NCBI GenBank assembly: GCA_001661515.1
Contig: LUVW01000001.1
Coordinates: 1,714,985-1,758,528, forward strand
Length of the DNA stretch: 43,544 nucleotides
Direction: 5' to 3'
Source of the DNA: Capniomyces stellatus
Lineage: Eukaryota > Kickxellomycota > Harpellomycetes > Harpellales > Legeriomycetaceae
The notes beneath the pieces were generated by a model. The model was not told the DNA's origin, did not search any database, and saw only the letters and a list, made by a program, of their open reading frames with translations. How positions within the stretch are numbered: position 1 is the first letter of the stretch; every line of letters starts with the position of its first letter. Both the position numbers and the translations under genes were made by a program. Below are positions 12,066 through 21,304 of this stretch, piece after piece.

Positions 12066-12996
12066 CAGTTTCAACATAGAAATATTCCCGTTTCAAGCCG
12101 AATACAGGTTTCAATGCTAATTTGGCCTTTTTATTTGTAAACGTGTTTGGAATACAAACAGGTTTGTTAGATAATGCGTCCTAAAAGTTTTTGCACCAAA
12201 GTAATGTAAACGGGAGAGCTATGTGTAGAGTGTCTTGGTCAGCTGCTATCAGTTTCCATACGGATATCGTCAAATACATTAACGAGTAGGCGGTACCAAC
12301 TCGAGCTTTCAAGTCTAGGATAAAGGTCGTTTTATTCAAAAGGCAATGTGTACTTTTCCCTGTGGTCTTGGTATCTCAAAAAAGCGTCTTGGTGCTCTTA
12401 GTTTTACATTTTTTTTGTTGAGGTCTTGGTGCCTGGCTTTGGCTTGCTCCCTTGGTTATACTGCATTTTGCTATGATCTGGGGTAAGCATTTCGAATCGG
12501 AAATGGATTTATCAAGTTGACCCATTTTCCAAAGACAGCGAATATCATTATTTTTAATTTTTTTTCTACTAATTTCTCGTTTGGTGCTTTTTTCACATTT
12601 TTCTCAGTAATTAATATTAAGTTACTAAATGTCAATAAAAAAAAATCGTAATAGTAATTAGAGCCTACCAATAAGAGAACCTGTTTTAGAAAAAATACCT
12701 TATTGGGTTGCAAGATTATAGAAATGGCTCGAGATCTTTAATATTTCTCACCTAACTTTCGTATTGTATTACTAAAACATCATCAGTTAAAATGACCTAT
12801 CCTGTTAATAACAATAACAAAAAGTGGTGACCTTTTTTTTTTCACAATCACAAATTCGTAAAAGTTCACCAGTTTTATTTGAACTGAGTTGAACTATTTT
12901 CCAATTTCAGGACTATTATCAGCTTCTTAAACCACTATAATAAAAGAAAGGGAAGAAAAGAAGAAAAAGAGGCGAATACCTTAATGAAACTAGCAC

Positions 12997-13004
12997 TATA
13001 AAAG
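12997..13004 (+). promoter_or_regulatory. TATA-like element upstream of the epimerase
   Basis: TATAAAAG at 12997-13004 is a good TATA match, but lies about 410 bases before the epimerase ATG at 13417. If functional it implies a long or spliced 5' leader. It could also be chance in AT-rich DNA. Confidence 0.3.
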
Positions 13005-13416
13005 CCTAGTCACAAAGTACGGTTTCTTCTACCCTTGGGGTTTTCATACAGTGCTTTATACTCTATTTGTACTTTTGCAACAACACATTATCAAAAAAAA
13101 AAAAAAAGAACAGCAACTTTATCTCAGCAACGGCGTGTAGCAAAAACAACAGATTCTGTCACCAAGGTACAAGACCCGCAAAGCAAAAAAATTTAAAAAA
13201 AAAGCGAATTTGCGTTAGTATTGAAGTTTAAAGATTGATTTTATTGGCATTCAAGCTCTACTTGGTTCATTAAATTGTTTACTTTTTTTTTAAAAAAAAA
13301 AACTACCTTTGATTGATTATTTGCGAAAACAAGTCGTCGCAAAGCTAAAGAGAATACCAATTCCAAAAGTGTGTATATAATAAAAGACAAGAAAGAAGCG
13401 AAATAAACAGGCAGAA

Positions 13417-14481
13417 ATGACAATACAAGAAAATACCGAAGTGGAGTATGTGTTGATTACAGGAGGGACAGGGTTTATAGGCTCGCATACGGTTTTGGAA
13501 ATGATAGACAATGGGTTCAAGGTGGTGGTTGTGGACAATTTAGTAAACAGTGTTACAGAGCCACTGAGAAGAATCGAGAAGCTGCTGTCATTGGAAGAAG
13601 AGATTCCGTTCTACAAAGTTGATTTGAGCGATTACGAAGGGCTAAAGGTGGTGTTTAAAAAGTACAAATTCAGCAGTGTGATTCACTTTGCAGCGCTGAA
13701 GGCGGTTGGGGAGTCGGTGAAGATTCCGCTAAGATACTACGAAAACAACATTGGCGGGACACTGAATCTGCTTAGGGTGATGGAGGAACATGAGGTTAGA
13801 AACATAGTGTTTTCTTCGTCAGCCACAGTATACAAGGCAGACGAGAGCGGGGCGTTTTTTACAGAGAACAGCGAGCTTGGGTGTACGAGTCCGTACGGGC
13901 GAACAAAGCTGTTTATGGAAAGTATAATTTCAGACGTGCACCATGCGTTGGAGTTATCAGGCAAGCAGATGAACGCGGTGTTGCTCCGGTACTTCAACCC
14001 GTCTGGAGCCCACCCCTCGGGGCTTATGGGGGAAGACCCAGCCCAAATACCAAACAACCTAATGCCATATATTTCGCAAGTTGCTATTGGAAAGCTGGAA
14101 AAGGTGCATGTGCTTGGCAATGACTACAAGACACGTGATGGAAGTGGAATGCGCGACTACATCCATATTATGGATCTTGCTAGAGCACACGTTCTGTCTG
14201 TAAAAAAAACCCAAGATAACTGCGGCCTTAAAACAATCAACATCGGGTCTGGAACTGGTTACACTGTACTGGAGATGATTGAGGCTATGAAGAAGGCTTG
14301 TCAGCGCGATATTCCTTTTGTTATCGATAGCCGGCGTGCTGGCGATATTGACGTGATTGCGTGCAATCCATTAAATTCTGTGAGCGAGCTTGGGTTCAAG
14401 GTCAAGTATAATCTGGACGATATTTGCAACGACCTGTGGCGCTGGCAATTGAAAAACCCGAGTGGATACTCGAAAAGCTAG
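13417..14481 (+). CDS. GALE: UDP-glucose 4-epimerase
   Basis: Interconverts UDP-galactose and UDP-glucose with bound NAD in the Leloir pathway, in the cytosol. The 354-residue product is a classic extended short-chain dehydrogenase. The NAD-binding GGTGFIG is at residues 16-22, followed by an acidic residue at D40. SSSAT at 133-137 supplies the catalytic Ser/Thr, and the catalytic pair is Y160 and K164 in YGRTK, where most epimerases read YGKTK. The substrate-site RYFNPSGAHPSG and the later MRDYIHIMDLARAH block are intact. Length matches stand-alone epimerases: there is no C-terminal aldose 1-epimerase (mutarotase) domain as in budding-yeast Gal10. One exon, ATG in AGAAATGAC context. No other galactose gene adjoins it here, so there is no GAL cluster within this window. 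Confidence 0.96.
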   Translation: MTIQENTEVEYVLITGGTGFIGSHTVLEMIDNGFKVVVVDNLVNSVTEPLRRIEKLLSLEEEIPFYKVDLSDYEGLKVVFKKYKFSSVIHFAALKAVGESVKIPLRYYENNIGGTLNLLRVMEEHEVRNIVFSSSATVYKADESGAFFTENSELGCTSPYGRTKLFMESIISDVHHALELSGKQMNAVLLRYFNPSGAHPSGLMGEDPAQIPNNLMPYISQVAIGKLEKVHVLGNDYKTRDGSGMRDYIHIMDLARAHVLSVKKTQDNCGLKTINIGSGTGYTVLEMIEAMKKACQRDIPFVIDSRRAGDIDVIACNPLNSVSELGFKVKYNLDDICNDLWRWQLKNPSGYSKS

Positions 14482-14796
14482 GGATGGCACTTGGCGATTT
14501 TCCCGGAAACTTTCTTTTGTTATATTTTATTCTGTTTTGCTCTGATTTGATTTGATTTGATTTGATTCTGTCGTGTTTTGTTTATTCATGACTTTTCTTA
14601 TTAAACTTTGATGACTTGGCCCATAATTGCATAAATATACGATGTTACGTTGTTACAAAGTGCATTATTAATCAATAAACACAGTAAATACAATGATTAT
14701 GTTGCCATCTATAGCAATTCTACAAATCTATAAATGTTGACAACGTATGGGTGGGAAAAGTATAAAATAATGATGCAAAAGAGTATTTAGATTATA
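14482..14796. other. Convergent 3' spacer
   Basis: Spacer between the epimerase and the minus-strand gene ending at 14797. It contains a short (TTTGA)n tract at about 14541-14563 and AATAAA-like sequences that could serve polyadenylation. No gene seen. Confidence 0.5.
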
Positions 14797-17028
14797 TTAT
14801 TTATCAAGATTTTTCAGAAAATTGGTTAAAAACTGGTCAACGTCAGGTAAAATGGACGCGTCGCCATTTGGATTGATTGATGAAATGTCACGTGTATCGT
14901 TGAAAAAATAGTCGTCATCGTCGTCGTCATCATCATTGTTTGTGTTGCTGGAAAGCTCTGGCCACTGGGGCTTGTTGGGGTAGTGGTTTGAGGTTGGGGC
15001 GGCAGAGTGACAGGAAAAGTGGGAAGTAAAGTACATTTCGTCAGCCAAGCTAATTGGCAGAACCCTGAAGCTCAGTTTGCGGAGCTCGATTTTGGAGAGG
15101 TAAGGGCGGGTAAGTAGCCAGTGCTGGGCGGAGAGATTCCCGAGAGCGGATTTGCCGGAGTGGGGGGAGTGGTGGGAGGAGACTTTTGGTCTTGGGACGA
15201 GTTTTCCAATGCAATCAACAACGTTTGCAATAACAACTTTTCTCCCGCAAAAGTCTATACTGGTCTGCTTCTCCTCGTCCATAGGCAGGTTGTTGGAAGC
15301 GTTGACGTCTTGCAGGTACAAAACCTTGCCAACCTTATAGCAGCTCTTGAGAATGGTCAGCTCGTGCTGCAGCTGCTCAGCGCCTGGCCCAGCAATGTAC
15401 AGGGACTGGGACGGAATTTGAAGGTGAATATCGTCTGGTCGGCTGTCAATGGCTGTGTACTGTTCGTAGATGCTGCGGATTGCCTCGACGTGCATCTGCA
15501 GGTATGGAACTGCAACCAGCAGGTCGTCGTACCCGTATGTGTAGTTTATCTCCTGCTTGGCTTGACCACACGACATCTCAATTGCCTGCCTGTACGACTT
15601 GTGCCGGCTTTCCTCTCTGGCCTGCTCAAAGTCATCTCTGCTCTCAGAACCAACAACATTGTACTCATAGCCTGCATTGTGGGTATCAGACACCCACTCC
15701 CACACATTCTGGACCTCCAGTAGTGCTGGAGATATCATCAATCCAGGTATTGTTGCCCTCAGCCTTGCTACCTCTGGCCCCAAAAGCCCCCGAAGTACCG
15801 ATGAACCCGCGTTGAAGTCTCCATATACCTGGATAAGAATTCTTCCCAACAAAACAAAATGGTTTTCAAGCTGCACAATCTCGTTCCCTACTTTGTCAAA
15901 ATCATCCGGATACTTTATCTTTTCTACTCTACTACCCGCGCTTTTACTTCCTGCTACATTGACCTTTGTTTTGGAACTGAATTTCGGATTCGAAGTCGAA
16001 GTCGAAGTCGAATTTAGTTGGGCATTACTGCCTGTATTTGCACTTGCCTTACTATTCACCATTAATCCTCTGTTCTCGTCAACCTTTGCCTTTGTATACG
16101 TTACCGACTTGGTTTTGCTGATGTTTTTCCCACCAACTCCAAAATCTCCATATACATTACTATTTGAATTTGAATTTGAATTTGAATTTGAATTTGAATC
16201 CGATTTATATTTATATTTATTCTCTACCCCCTGGCTATGCTTAGGGTCTCTGTCGTCACGTGCTTCTGAATACTTTTTGTTGAAAAAATATATTTTACTA
16301 ATCATTGCCTGCGAAACCAAATGCTCAACAAACCTGCCAAAATCCAAACACGCCTTCACATAATCCTCTTTTTCTCCATTCCCCTCCTCATTCTTACTGT
16401 CATTATCCATTCTCTTTACTATCGATCTTTCTAGACTCTCTTTGGTTATATCTACATTGCTAAACAGCTCTGCATCAATCCGTGCTATCTCCATAGCCAG
16501 CTCATCCACCTTCCATTCAATCGCTTCCATCCTCTCGATTGCCTGCATGTGTAAATAAAGCTTTTGCACTTTGTCTATCCCTAGCTTTTTGTCTTCAAAA
16601 ACCTTCAACAATTCCTCTCTACCCACCGCCTTGCTTTTCTCCCTGCCTTTCTCCCCATTCTTGTTCTTCTCGCTAACTCTCTTTACTCTCTCTATGCTTT
16701 TGCTTGCCACCTTTGATAGCATCACCATTTGCCTAGTCAAGCCTGACAACGGGATTTTAGGCACTTGCTCCACAGGTCCCGCTGTCTTCTTTGATCCAAC
16801 CCCACCCACTTTGATGTTACAACCTTCTATTTCTCCATTTACATCTATCCCCATTCTCTTGGCCCCCTTACTACCACTTGCAAGTATCCCTGAAACCGTA
16901 ACCTCGTTCAACTCTACATTTGCATCCTTTTTCAACACAAGCCCCCCTTTCCTATCTTGCCTAACACTGCCCATTTCCTCCTTCCCCCGTTCGCTTTTGT
17001 TTTCCATTTTTCTCATTGCTATTGCCAT
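14797..17028 (-). CDS. Unrecognised low-complexity protein (743 aa)
   Basis: One long frame, with an ATG at 17028 directly preceded by an in-frame TAA. Family not recognised. The N-terminal 140 residues are Lys/Glu-rich and basic. Residues about 140-200 form a probable coiled coil (LHMQAIERMEAIEWKVDELA). A Ser-Asn dipeptide repeat (about residues 278-292) and a Ser-Thr run follow. Residues about 370-660 look globular, with conserved-looking Trp, Tyr and Cys. The tail carries eight consecutive Asp (about 702-709) and ends in a hydrophobic FLTNFLKNL. No signal peptide or clear membrane span. The start lies about 50 bases from the C-run/N gap, so the true N-terminus may lie in another exon, perhaps the one at 17180-17468, although the phases do not join directly at the nearest acceptor. 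Confidence 0.7.
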   Translation of the reverse strand: MAIAMRKMENKSERGKEEMGSVRQDRKGGLVLKKDANVELNEVTVSGILASGSKGAKRMGIDVNGEIEGCNIKVGGVGSKKTAGPVEQVPKIPLSGLTRQMVMLSKVASKSIERVKRVSEKNKNGEKGREKSKAVGREELLKVFEDKKLGIDKVQKLYLHMQAIERMEAIEWKVDELAMEIARIDAELFSNVDITKESLERSIVKRMDNDSKNEEGNGEKEDYVKACLDFGRFVEHLVSQAMISKIYFFNKKYSEARDDRDPKHSQGVENKYKYKSDSNSNSNSNSNSNSNVYGDFGVGGKNISKTKSVTYTKAKVDENRGLMVNSKASANTGSNAQLNSTSTSTSNPKFSSKTKVNVAGSKSAGSRVEKIKYPDDFDKVGNEIVQLENHFVLLGRILIQVYGDFNAGSSVLRGLLGPEVARLRATIPGLMISPALLEVQNVWEWVSDTHNAGYEYNVVGSESRDDFEQAREESRHKSYRQAIEMSCGQAKQEINYTYGYDDLLVAVPYLQMHVEAIRSIYEQYTAIDSRPDDIHLQIPSQSLYIAGPGAEQLQHELTILKSCYKVGKVLYLQDVNASNNLPMDEEKQTSIDFCGRKVVIANVVDCIGKLVPRPKVSSHHSPHSGKSALGNLSAQHWLLTRPYLSKIELRKLSFRVLPISLADEMYFTSHFSCHSAAPTSNHYPNKPQWPELSSNTNNDDDDDDDDYFFNDTRDISSINPNGDASILPDVDQFLTNFLKNLDK
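16156..16199. repeat. GAATTT hexanucleotide microsatellite (coding)
   Basis: Repeats of GAATTT/GAATTC-like hexamers encode alternating Ser and Asn in the minus-strand protein. Replication slippage here would change the length of the repeat without shifting the frame. Confidence 0.75.
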
Positions 17029-17077
17029 TTATTTTTATTTTTATAATTCTCATTTCACCACTATCTAATTTAATACA

Positions 17078-17134
17078 CCCCCCCCCCCCCCNNNNNNNNN
17101 NNNNNNCCCCCCCCCCCCCCACACACACACACAC
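17078..17134. repeat. C run, N gap, C run and (AC)n
   Basis: Fourteen C (17078-17091), fifteen N (17092-17106), fourteen C (17107-17120), then an (AC)n microsatellite to 17134. The N count is probably arbitrary. The gap falls in the intron or spacer between the minus-strand exon at 17180-17468 and the 743-residue frame. Confidence 0.9.
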
Positions 17135-17179
17135 CTTCTTATTATATATGCACTACAAAGTACAGACAAGCGCTCTTAC

Positions 17180-17468
17180 ATTTTCTCGCCTCCGTCTCAA
17201 TAAATTCCTCCATTACCAAGGGTAATGCTGCAGCTGAAAGGTTTAGCTCGGAATATACATTGCTTATCTTTTCAATTGTCTGCTTAACATCTTTAATCCC
17301 ATTGTCATTATTCGTCGTGTTTAATTGTCCATTAAGAACAAGCTCTTTTTGCTCCTTGGCCCACATTTCTATAAATTCTAAATAATTCCAAGCCGATTCC
17401 CTTAGATTCCCGCTACGATAATTCCTCAGCCCCTTGTACAACAAGTCTTCTTTGGCCATTGCTGCCAT
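17180..17468 (-). CDS. First exon of a minus-strand gene, cut by the gap (partial)
   Basis: From an ATG at 17468 the frame runs 96 codons plus one base to a clear donor, GTAAGA, read on the minus strand from 17179. The frame beyond it stops soon. The peptide is helical, with a TPR- or MIT-like helix pair (LLYKGLRNYRSGNLRESAWN) followed by Asn-rich and helical segments. The next exon is not resolved: the intron runs into the C/N gap. The nearest acceptor (exon from 17065) gives only 34 codons before a stop. It may be the N-terminus of the 743-residue protein or of a separate gene. The ATG context (AAACATGGC) is good. Confidence 0.5.
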
Positions 17469-18075
17469 GTTTACTGCTGCTCTCTATTATATTGCTGTTG
17501 GTACGGTACCCCTTGCTGATGTTCAAGTTATTGCTACCCAAGCTACTGAATTGCAAAGTGCGAAAATGTATAAATATTATATTATAGTTTGGTATAGTCT
17601 ATTAGCATCTATTTCTTAAAAATTATGGTTTTTTGGTGGTGGCAATTCGAACAATGACGCCGACTTTCTTCTTCCTTTTCCTTAGTTTCCTTTTGTTTTA
17701 CCACACACCCTTTATCCCCCTTCTGTTTTGTTATGTTTTGGTGTATCTACTTTATTTTCCTATTTTCTTCAACTATCCACGTGTTTGTTTTTTATATTCT
17801 TTCTTGATAAGTTTCCAAGTAAATGCCAAGAATATCTGTGTACTTGGAACTAAAGCTTCTTCTGAAATCGTGGAGGTTTGGCGGGATATTTTACAAATTA
17901 GAATGAGACTTATAGCCCTATTTTGACTTTTGATTATGTTTCAAGAATAATCCAAGATTTGAACACGGCTTTAATTCTAATTATAAATCAATTCAATGCA
18001 AACTGGTTGCCTTTTCAGATTTAATTGGTTACTTCGCTTTAACTTGTCACATTCTCAGCTTTTTCGTTTTTTACT
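17469..18075. other. Intergenic, no gene seen
   Basis: AT-rich spacer between two minus-strand exons. The + strand frame at 17633-17926 is Phe/Leu-rich low-complexity sequence from T-rich DNA and is not credible. Confidence 0.45.
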
Positions 18076-18197
18076 TTATTGCAATTTTGCCCCAAAGTTT
18101 TTACGTCTAACAAAGTCGGGTTTCTTTTTAAACATCTCCATCCATTTCTTGCCTTGTTCACCTTTGGGGCTGATAATATCACGTTGATAACCGAATC
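18076..18197 (-). CDS. Likely terminal exon of an unresolved small gene (partial)
   Basis: Read on the minus strand, an acceptor (GTTTAG) precedes an open stretch of two bases plus 39 codons ending in TAA at 18076-18078. The peptide starts FGYQRDIISPKGEQGKKWME and continues as a Lys-rich segment, with composition unlike translated AT noise. It has no ATG of its own and would need a phase-1 upstream exon that I could not place between 18200 and 18700. The style recalls C-terminal segments of small basic mitochondrial or ribosomal proteins, but I recognise no family. Confidence 0.4.
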
Positions 18198-21100
18198 CTA
18201 AACAAATTCACAACAAAACTACCACCATACCGTAACTTGTAGGTTTCAGTTTTCAGTTTTCTGCTATTGTTTATGTTTATGTTTTTTTTTGGCGCGTAAA
18301 ATGAATTTGCCACAAGAAACTCTTGTGCTTGGTTTAAAAAGTCTTGGGACCGCTTGATTCTGTTTTATATAAGTATACAACGCCGATTATTAGGCTACTC
18401 AATCTTAAGTCAATCAAACCATTCTCTGCGCTCTACTTTAAACAGCCAACTGCACAATTGAATACAACCAATTCACGATTGCGCATGGTTAACAATAGTC
18501 GTAAATCATTGGCTTCAAAGGCTTTGTGGAATAACTAATACCCTGGTACTTTTGCCACGTTTAACCCATCCTAACAGCACGCTTGTTTTATTTAGCAGTA
18601 ACTGTATATACTCTTTTTTACTCTTTTTAAGTTTGAAGAAACTTTTACATCTACATCTTAGCTGATGTAAGCAAGGGTCATTTTTTTCTGAGCTCACTTT
18701 CCTTTACAAAGCTTGACATCCAGAAACAATCGCATCAAGTGCACATCTAGGAATGTGCTGGGTTGTAGCTTAAACAATACATGGAATTAATCCATATCTA
18801 AACAATTGGGATCTATCTGACTCGGGGTTTTACTTTATTTTTTATACTACTATAACATGGTACAGTTTATTCAGCTATTATTTAGTACATTTTATTTTTA
18901 TATATTTTTTTGTATTATTTTTATATTTTTTTATACTTTTTTAAAAATAATAGGTTTTTGGAGCCTAGAACGTTATATATCTTTCTATATACCATATACC
19001 TGACTACCTTGATGCAAAATTATAATTGTGTAAAACAAATCATAGCATGGATAAAAGGTAGCAGTAAAACGCATTGAGTTATCTGGTCTATCCTATCGCC
19101 CTCGAACAGCTGCACTTGTATATGCTTTGACAGGTGTTTCTGTCACAATGCTCTAACTGAGTTTCAATATCAACCCAACACTGGAATTGCTGGGTGCATT
19201 ACTTGGTTGTGTTTCTTGCCACCTGCATTTGTTACCGCTTACTACCCGCTGAATTGCTCGTATTCAGTTATAGTTAAATAGGTTCATACGTTGACATTTG
19301 TTTTGCTGGAAATTCAATACTAGAACTTTGTAACCACGTTTTACTTGAGCTATTCTGCGTAACAACGGTACACCAGTCAATATGCATATATAGTACATAC
19401 CGTACCACTATTCTACATTTTCAGAATACCATGATCTGTTCTTGCTGGTATATTTTTGGGATTTCAATAGTGTTTGTTGTGCTATTGCGAACATAATGTT
19501 GCGAGAACCCGATGTTTTTTTTTTGTGAGAAGTTCTAATTAAAGTGTTGTGCTGTACTTGGATATAAATTTTCAGCACCGTTTTAACCTTCTTATTCAAC
19601 TACATAGTATTTGGTTTGCTCGTTACACTATATTTACCAAGTTGGGCGTTTTATATTTCGACATTGCTATTAATAGCAACTTTGTATAATTAAACATACA
19701 ACTTTGGGTACAATATATTAAATTACAACGCATTAGACTATACTGGGTTAGATAAGTTTGGGCGTGGTGTGGTGTGGTGCGGGTAAAGCAGCATTCTACT
19801 AAAACGCATTAAACTAGCGTCCTAAACTTTCCAAATATCATTAACTTTGAAACATATTTATAACTATGTTTTTTTAAAAAAATTGATTAGGAAGCCTGGT
19901 TTCACCATGAATTACAACTTACTGGCTAGCAGGTGTGTTGTACAATAGACTTATATTTTGATAAAGCACAATACTCTTGCATTCTATTTTTCGTCAGCAA
20001 AAATGCATGCTCCGTCAAAACCGGGGACTAAACATAGATCCAGCCTAGCCCACTATACATTGGCATAATTGTGGCAGCTTTCAGTGTTGGGTGTGTATCA
20101 AGAATGCAACCTTTAATAAGGGTCCTACATGTATAAAAGCGAAAAGCATTGTTTAGGTTTTATATCGACCATAAATTGTAAATTTATACTTTTATACAAA
20201 CATAATTAATCTCCTGTTTAGGGCATTTTGTTTTTATTTTTACTTTTATCTTTAATTTTCGCGTTCCAAACTAATATAGAAATAAAATCGCTTTTACAAT
20301 AGAGCAAACAAATTTACAGTATGAACTCGATGTTCTGTTCTTTTTTATTGAACTGATGATAATAACAATTTATTTGTTTTATAGAATTAGTAGTGATTTT
20401 TTTTTACCTCTTGGCATGGAACCAATACTTTTTTAATTGATTCAAACATCATGTCTTTGATTAGATTAAATCCAACCGTACTTAAACGCCCCCCCCCCCC
20501 CAAAGAACACAGAAAACGACAATCAACAAGGCCAAATGCAGGGCTTATCAAATGTTGGTGTTGAAGCGGGTTAGTGAGGGGTGGAGGTTGGAGCTAGCTG
20601 ATTAAGCGTCACGCTGCTAGCGTCGAATTTGATGGTGTGCTCGTGTTTTTTTTTCTATTAAGACTAAAGTGTTTTTGGCTAAAGTTACATCAATTGAAAA
20701 ACAATGTACAACGTTTTGATTAATTGACTTTTTACAATCAAAAAATGTTAAAGCCAAATTATTGCTAGTGCTTCCAGCCAATAAAATCCAACAATGCTCC
20801 TCCACATAGTCGGGTTTATTTGAACAAAGGATAAGAAAAAGGTCATTCTTGAGATACCTCTCATACACTAACCTCGATTAAAGCTAGTTACGTGACTTGT
20901 ATAGTACCCACTCTGATATTTCAGTTAGTGCATTTTAATCTATAAAGCATTGTAGAGCTGAAATACTCTTCATCAATAATGTTTGCTATTAACCTATATA
21001 AGCCATTAGTTTTTCCAGCTCGAAATATCATAGCTGATAATCTCCCCTATACCCTGATAATTTTATAATCTAATTGATTTTGTGGTTTTTTTTCTTTCTT

Positions 21101-21304
21101 GTAAGAATAGACGTTTATTTGTATATTTACCTCGCCCGGCGATAGAAATTATAAATATACACGTTTTATACATGCAGGTAGACCCAAAACTGTCGCCTGA
21201 GTAAAAAAGAAACAGCAGTAGTTCATTTTTTGGAGCTTGACAAAATCAATTCAGTTATTTCTCAACACAAAACCTAATCTATATTAAATTAGTAATACGC
21301 TACA
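18198..21304. other. Long intergenic region before the TEA gene
   Basis: About 3.1 kb, strongly AT-rich, including an almost pure T/A tract at 18830-18950. A 13-base C run lies at 20489-20501. An 83-codon minus frame at 20617-20868 has no ATG and no splice support. No RNA gene or mobile element was recognised. Confidence 0.5.
20489..20501. repeat. Poly(C) run, 13 bases
   Basis: Isolated C homopolymer in AT-rich intergenic DNA. Similar runs occur at 1-19, 888-897 within line 1861-1900 (positions 1888-1897), around the N gap, and as G at 43530-43544. Confidence 0.9.

Larger units (their letters stand above)
10601..13416. other. Long intergenic region upstream of the epimerase
   Basis: About 2.8 kb of AT-rich DNA. 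A 30-codon ATG frame at 11056-11148 is the only tidy short frame. A 16-base unit repeats three times at 12021-12065. A TATAAAAG lies at 12997-13004. Several A runs occur at 13090-13320. No convincing gene or structured RNA was found. Confidence 0.5.

Noticed and set aside
17633..17926. Phe/Leu-rich + strand frame
   Set aside because: Low-complexity translation of T-rich DNA without gene-like context.
20617..20868. 83-codon minus-strand frame
   Set aside because: Starts at GTG without a nearby acceptor and has no recognisable motif; likely chance in AT-rich DNA.
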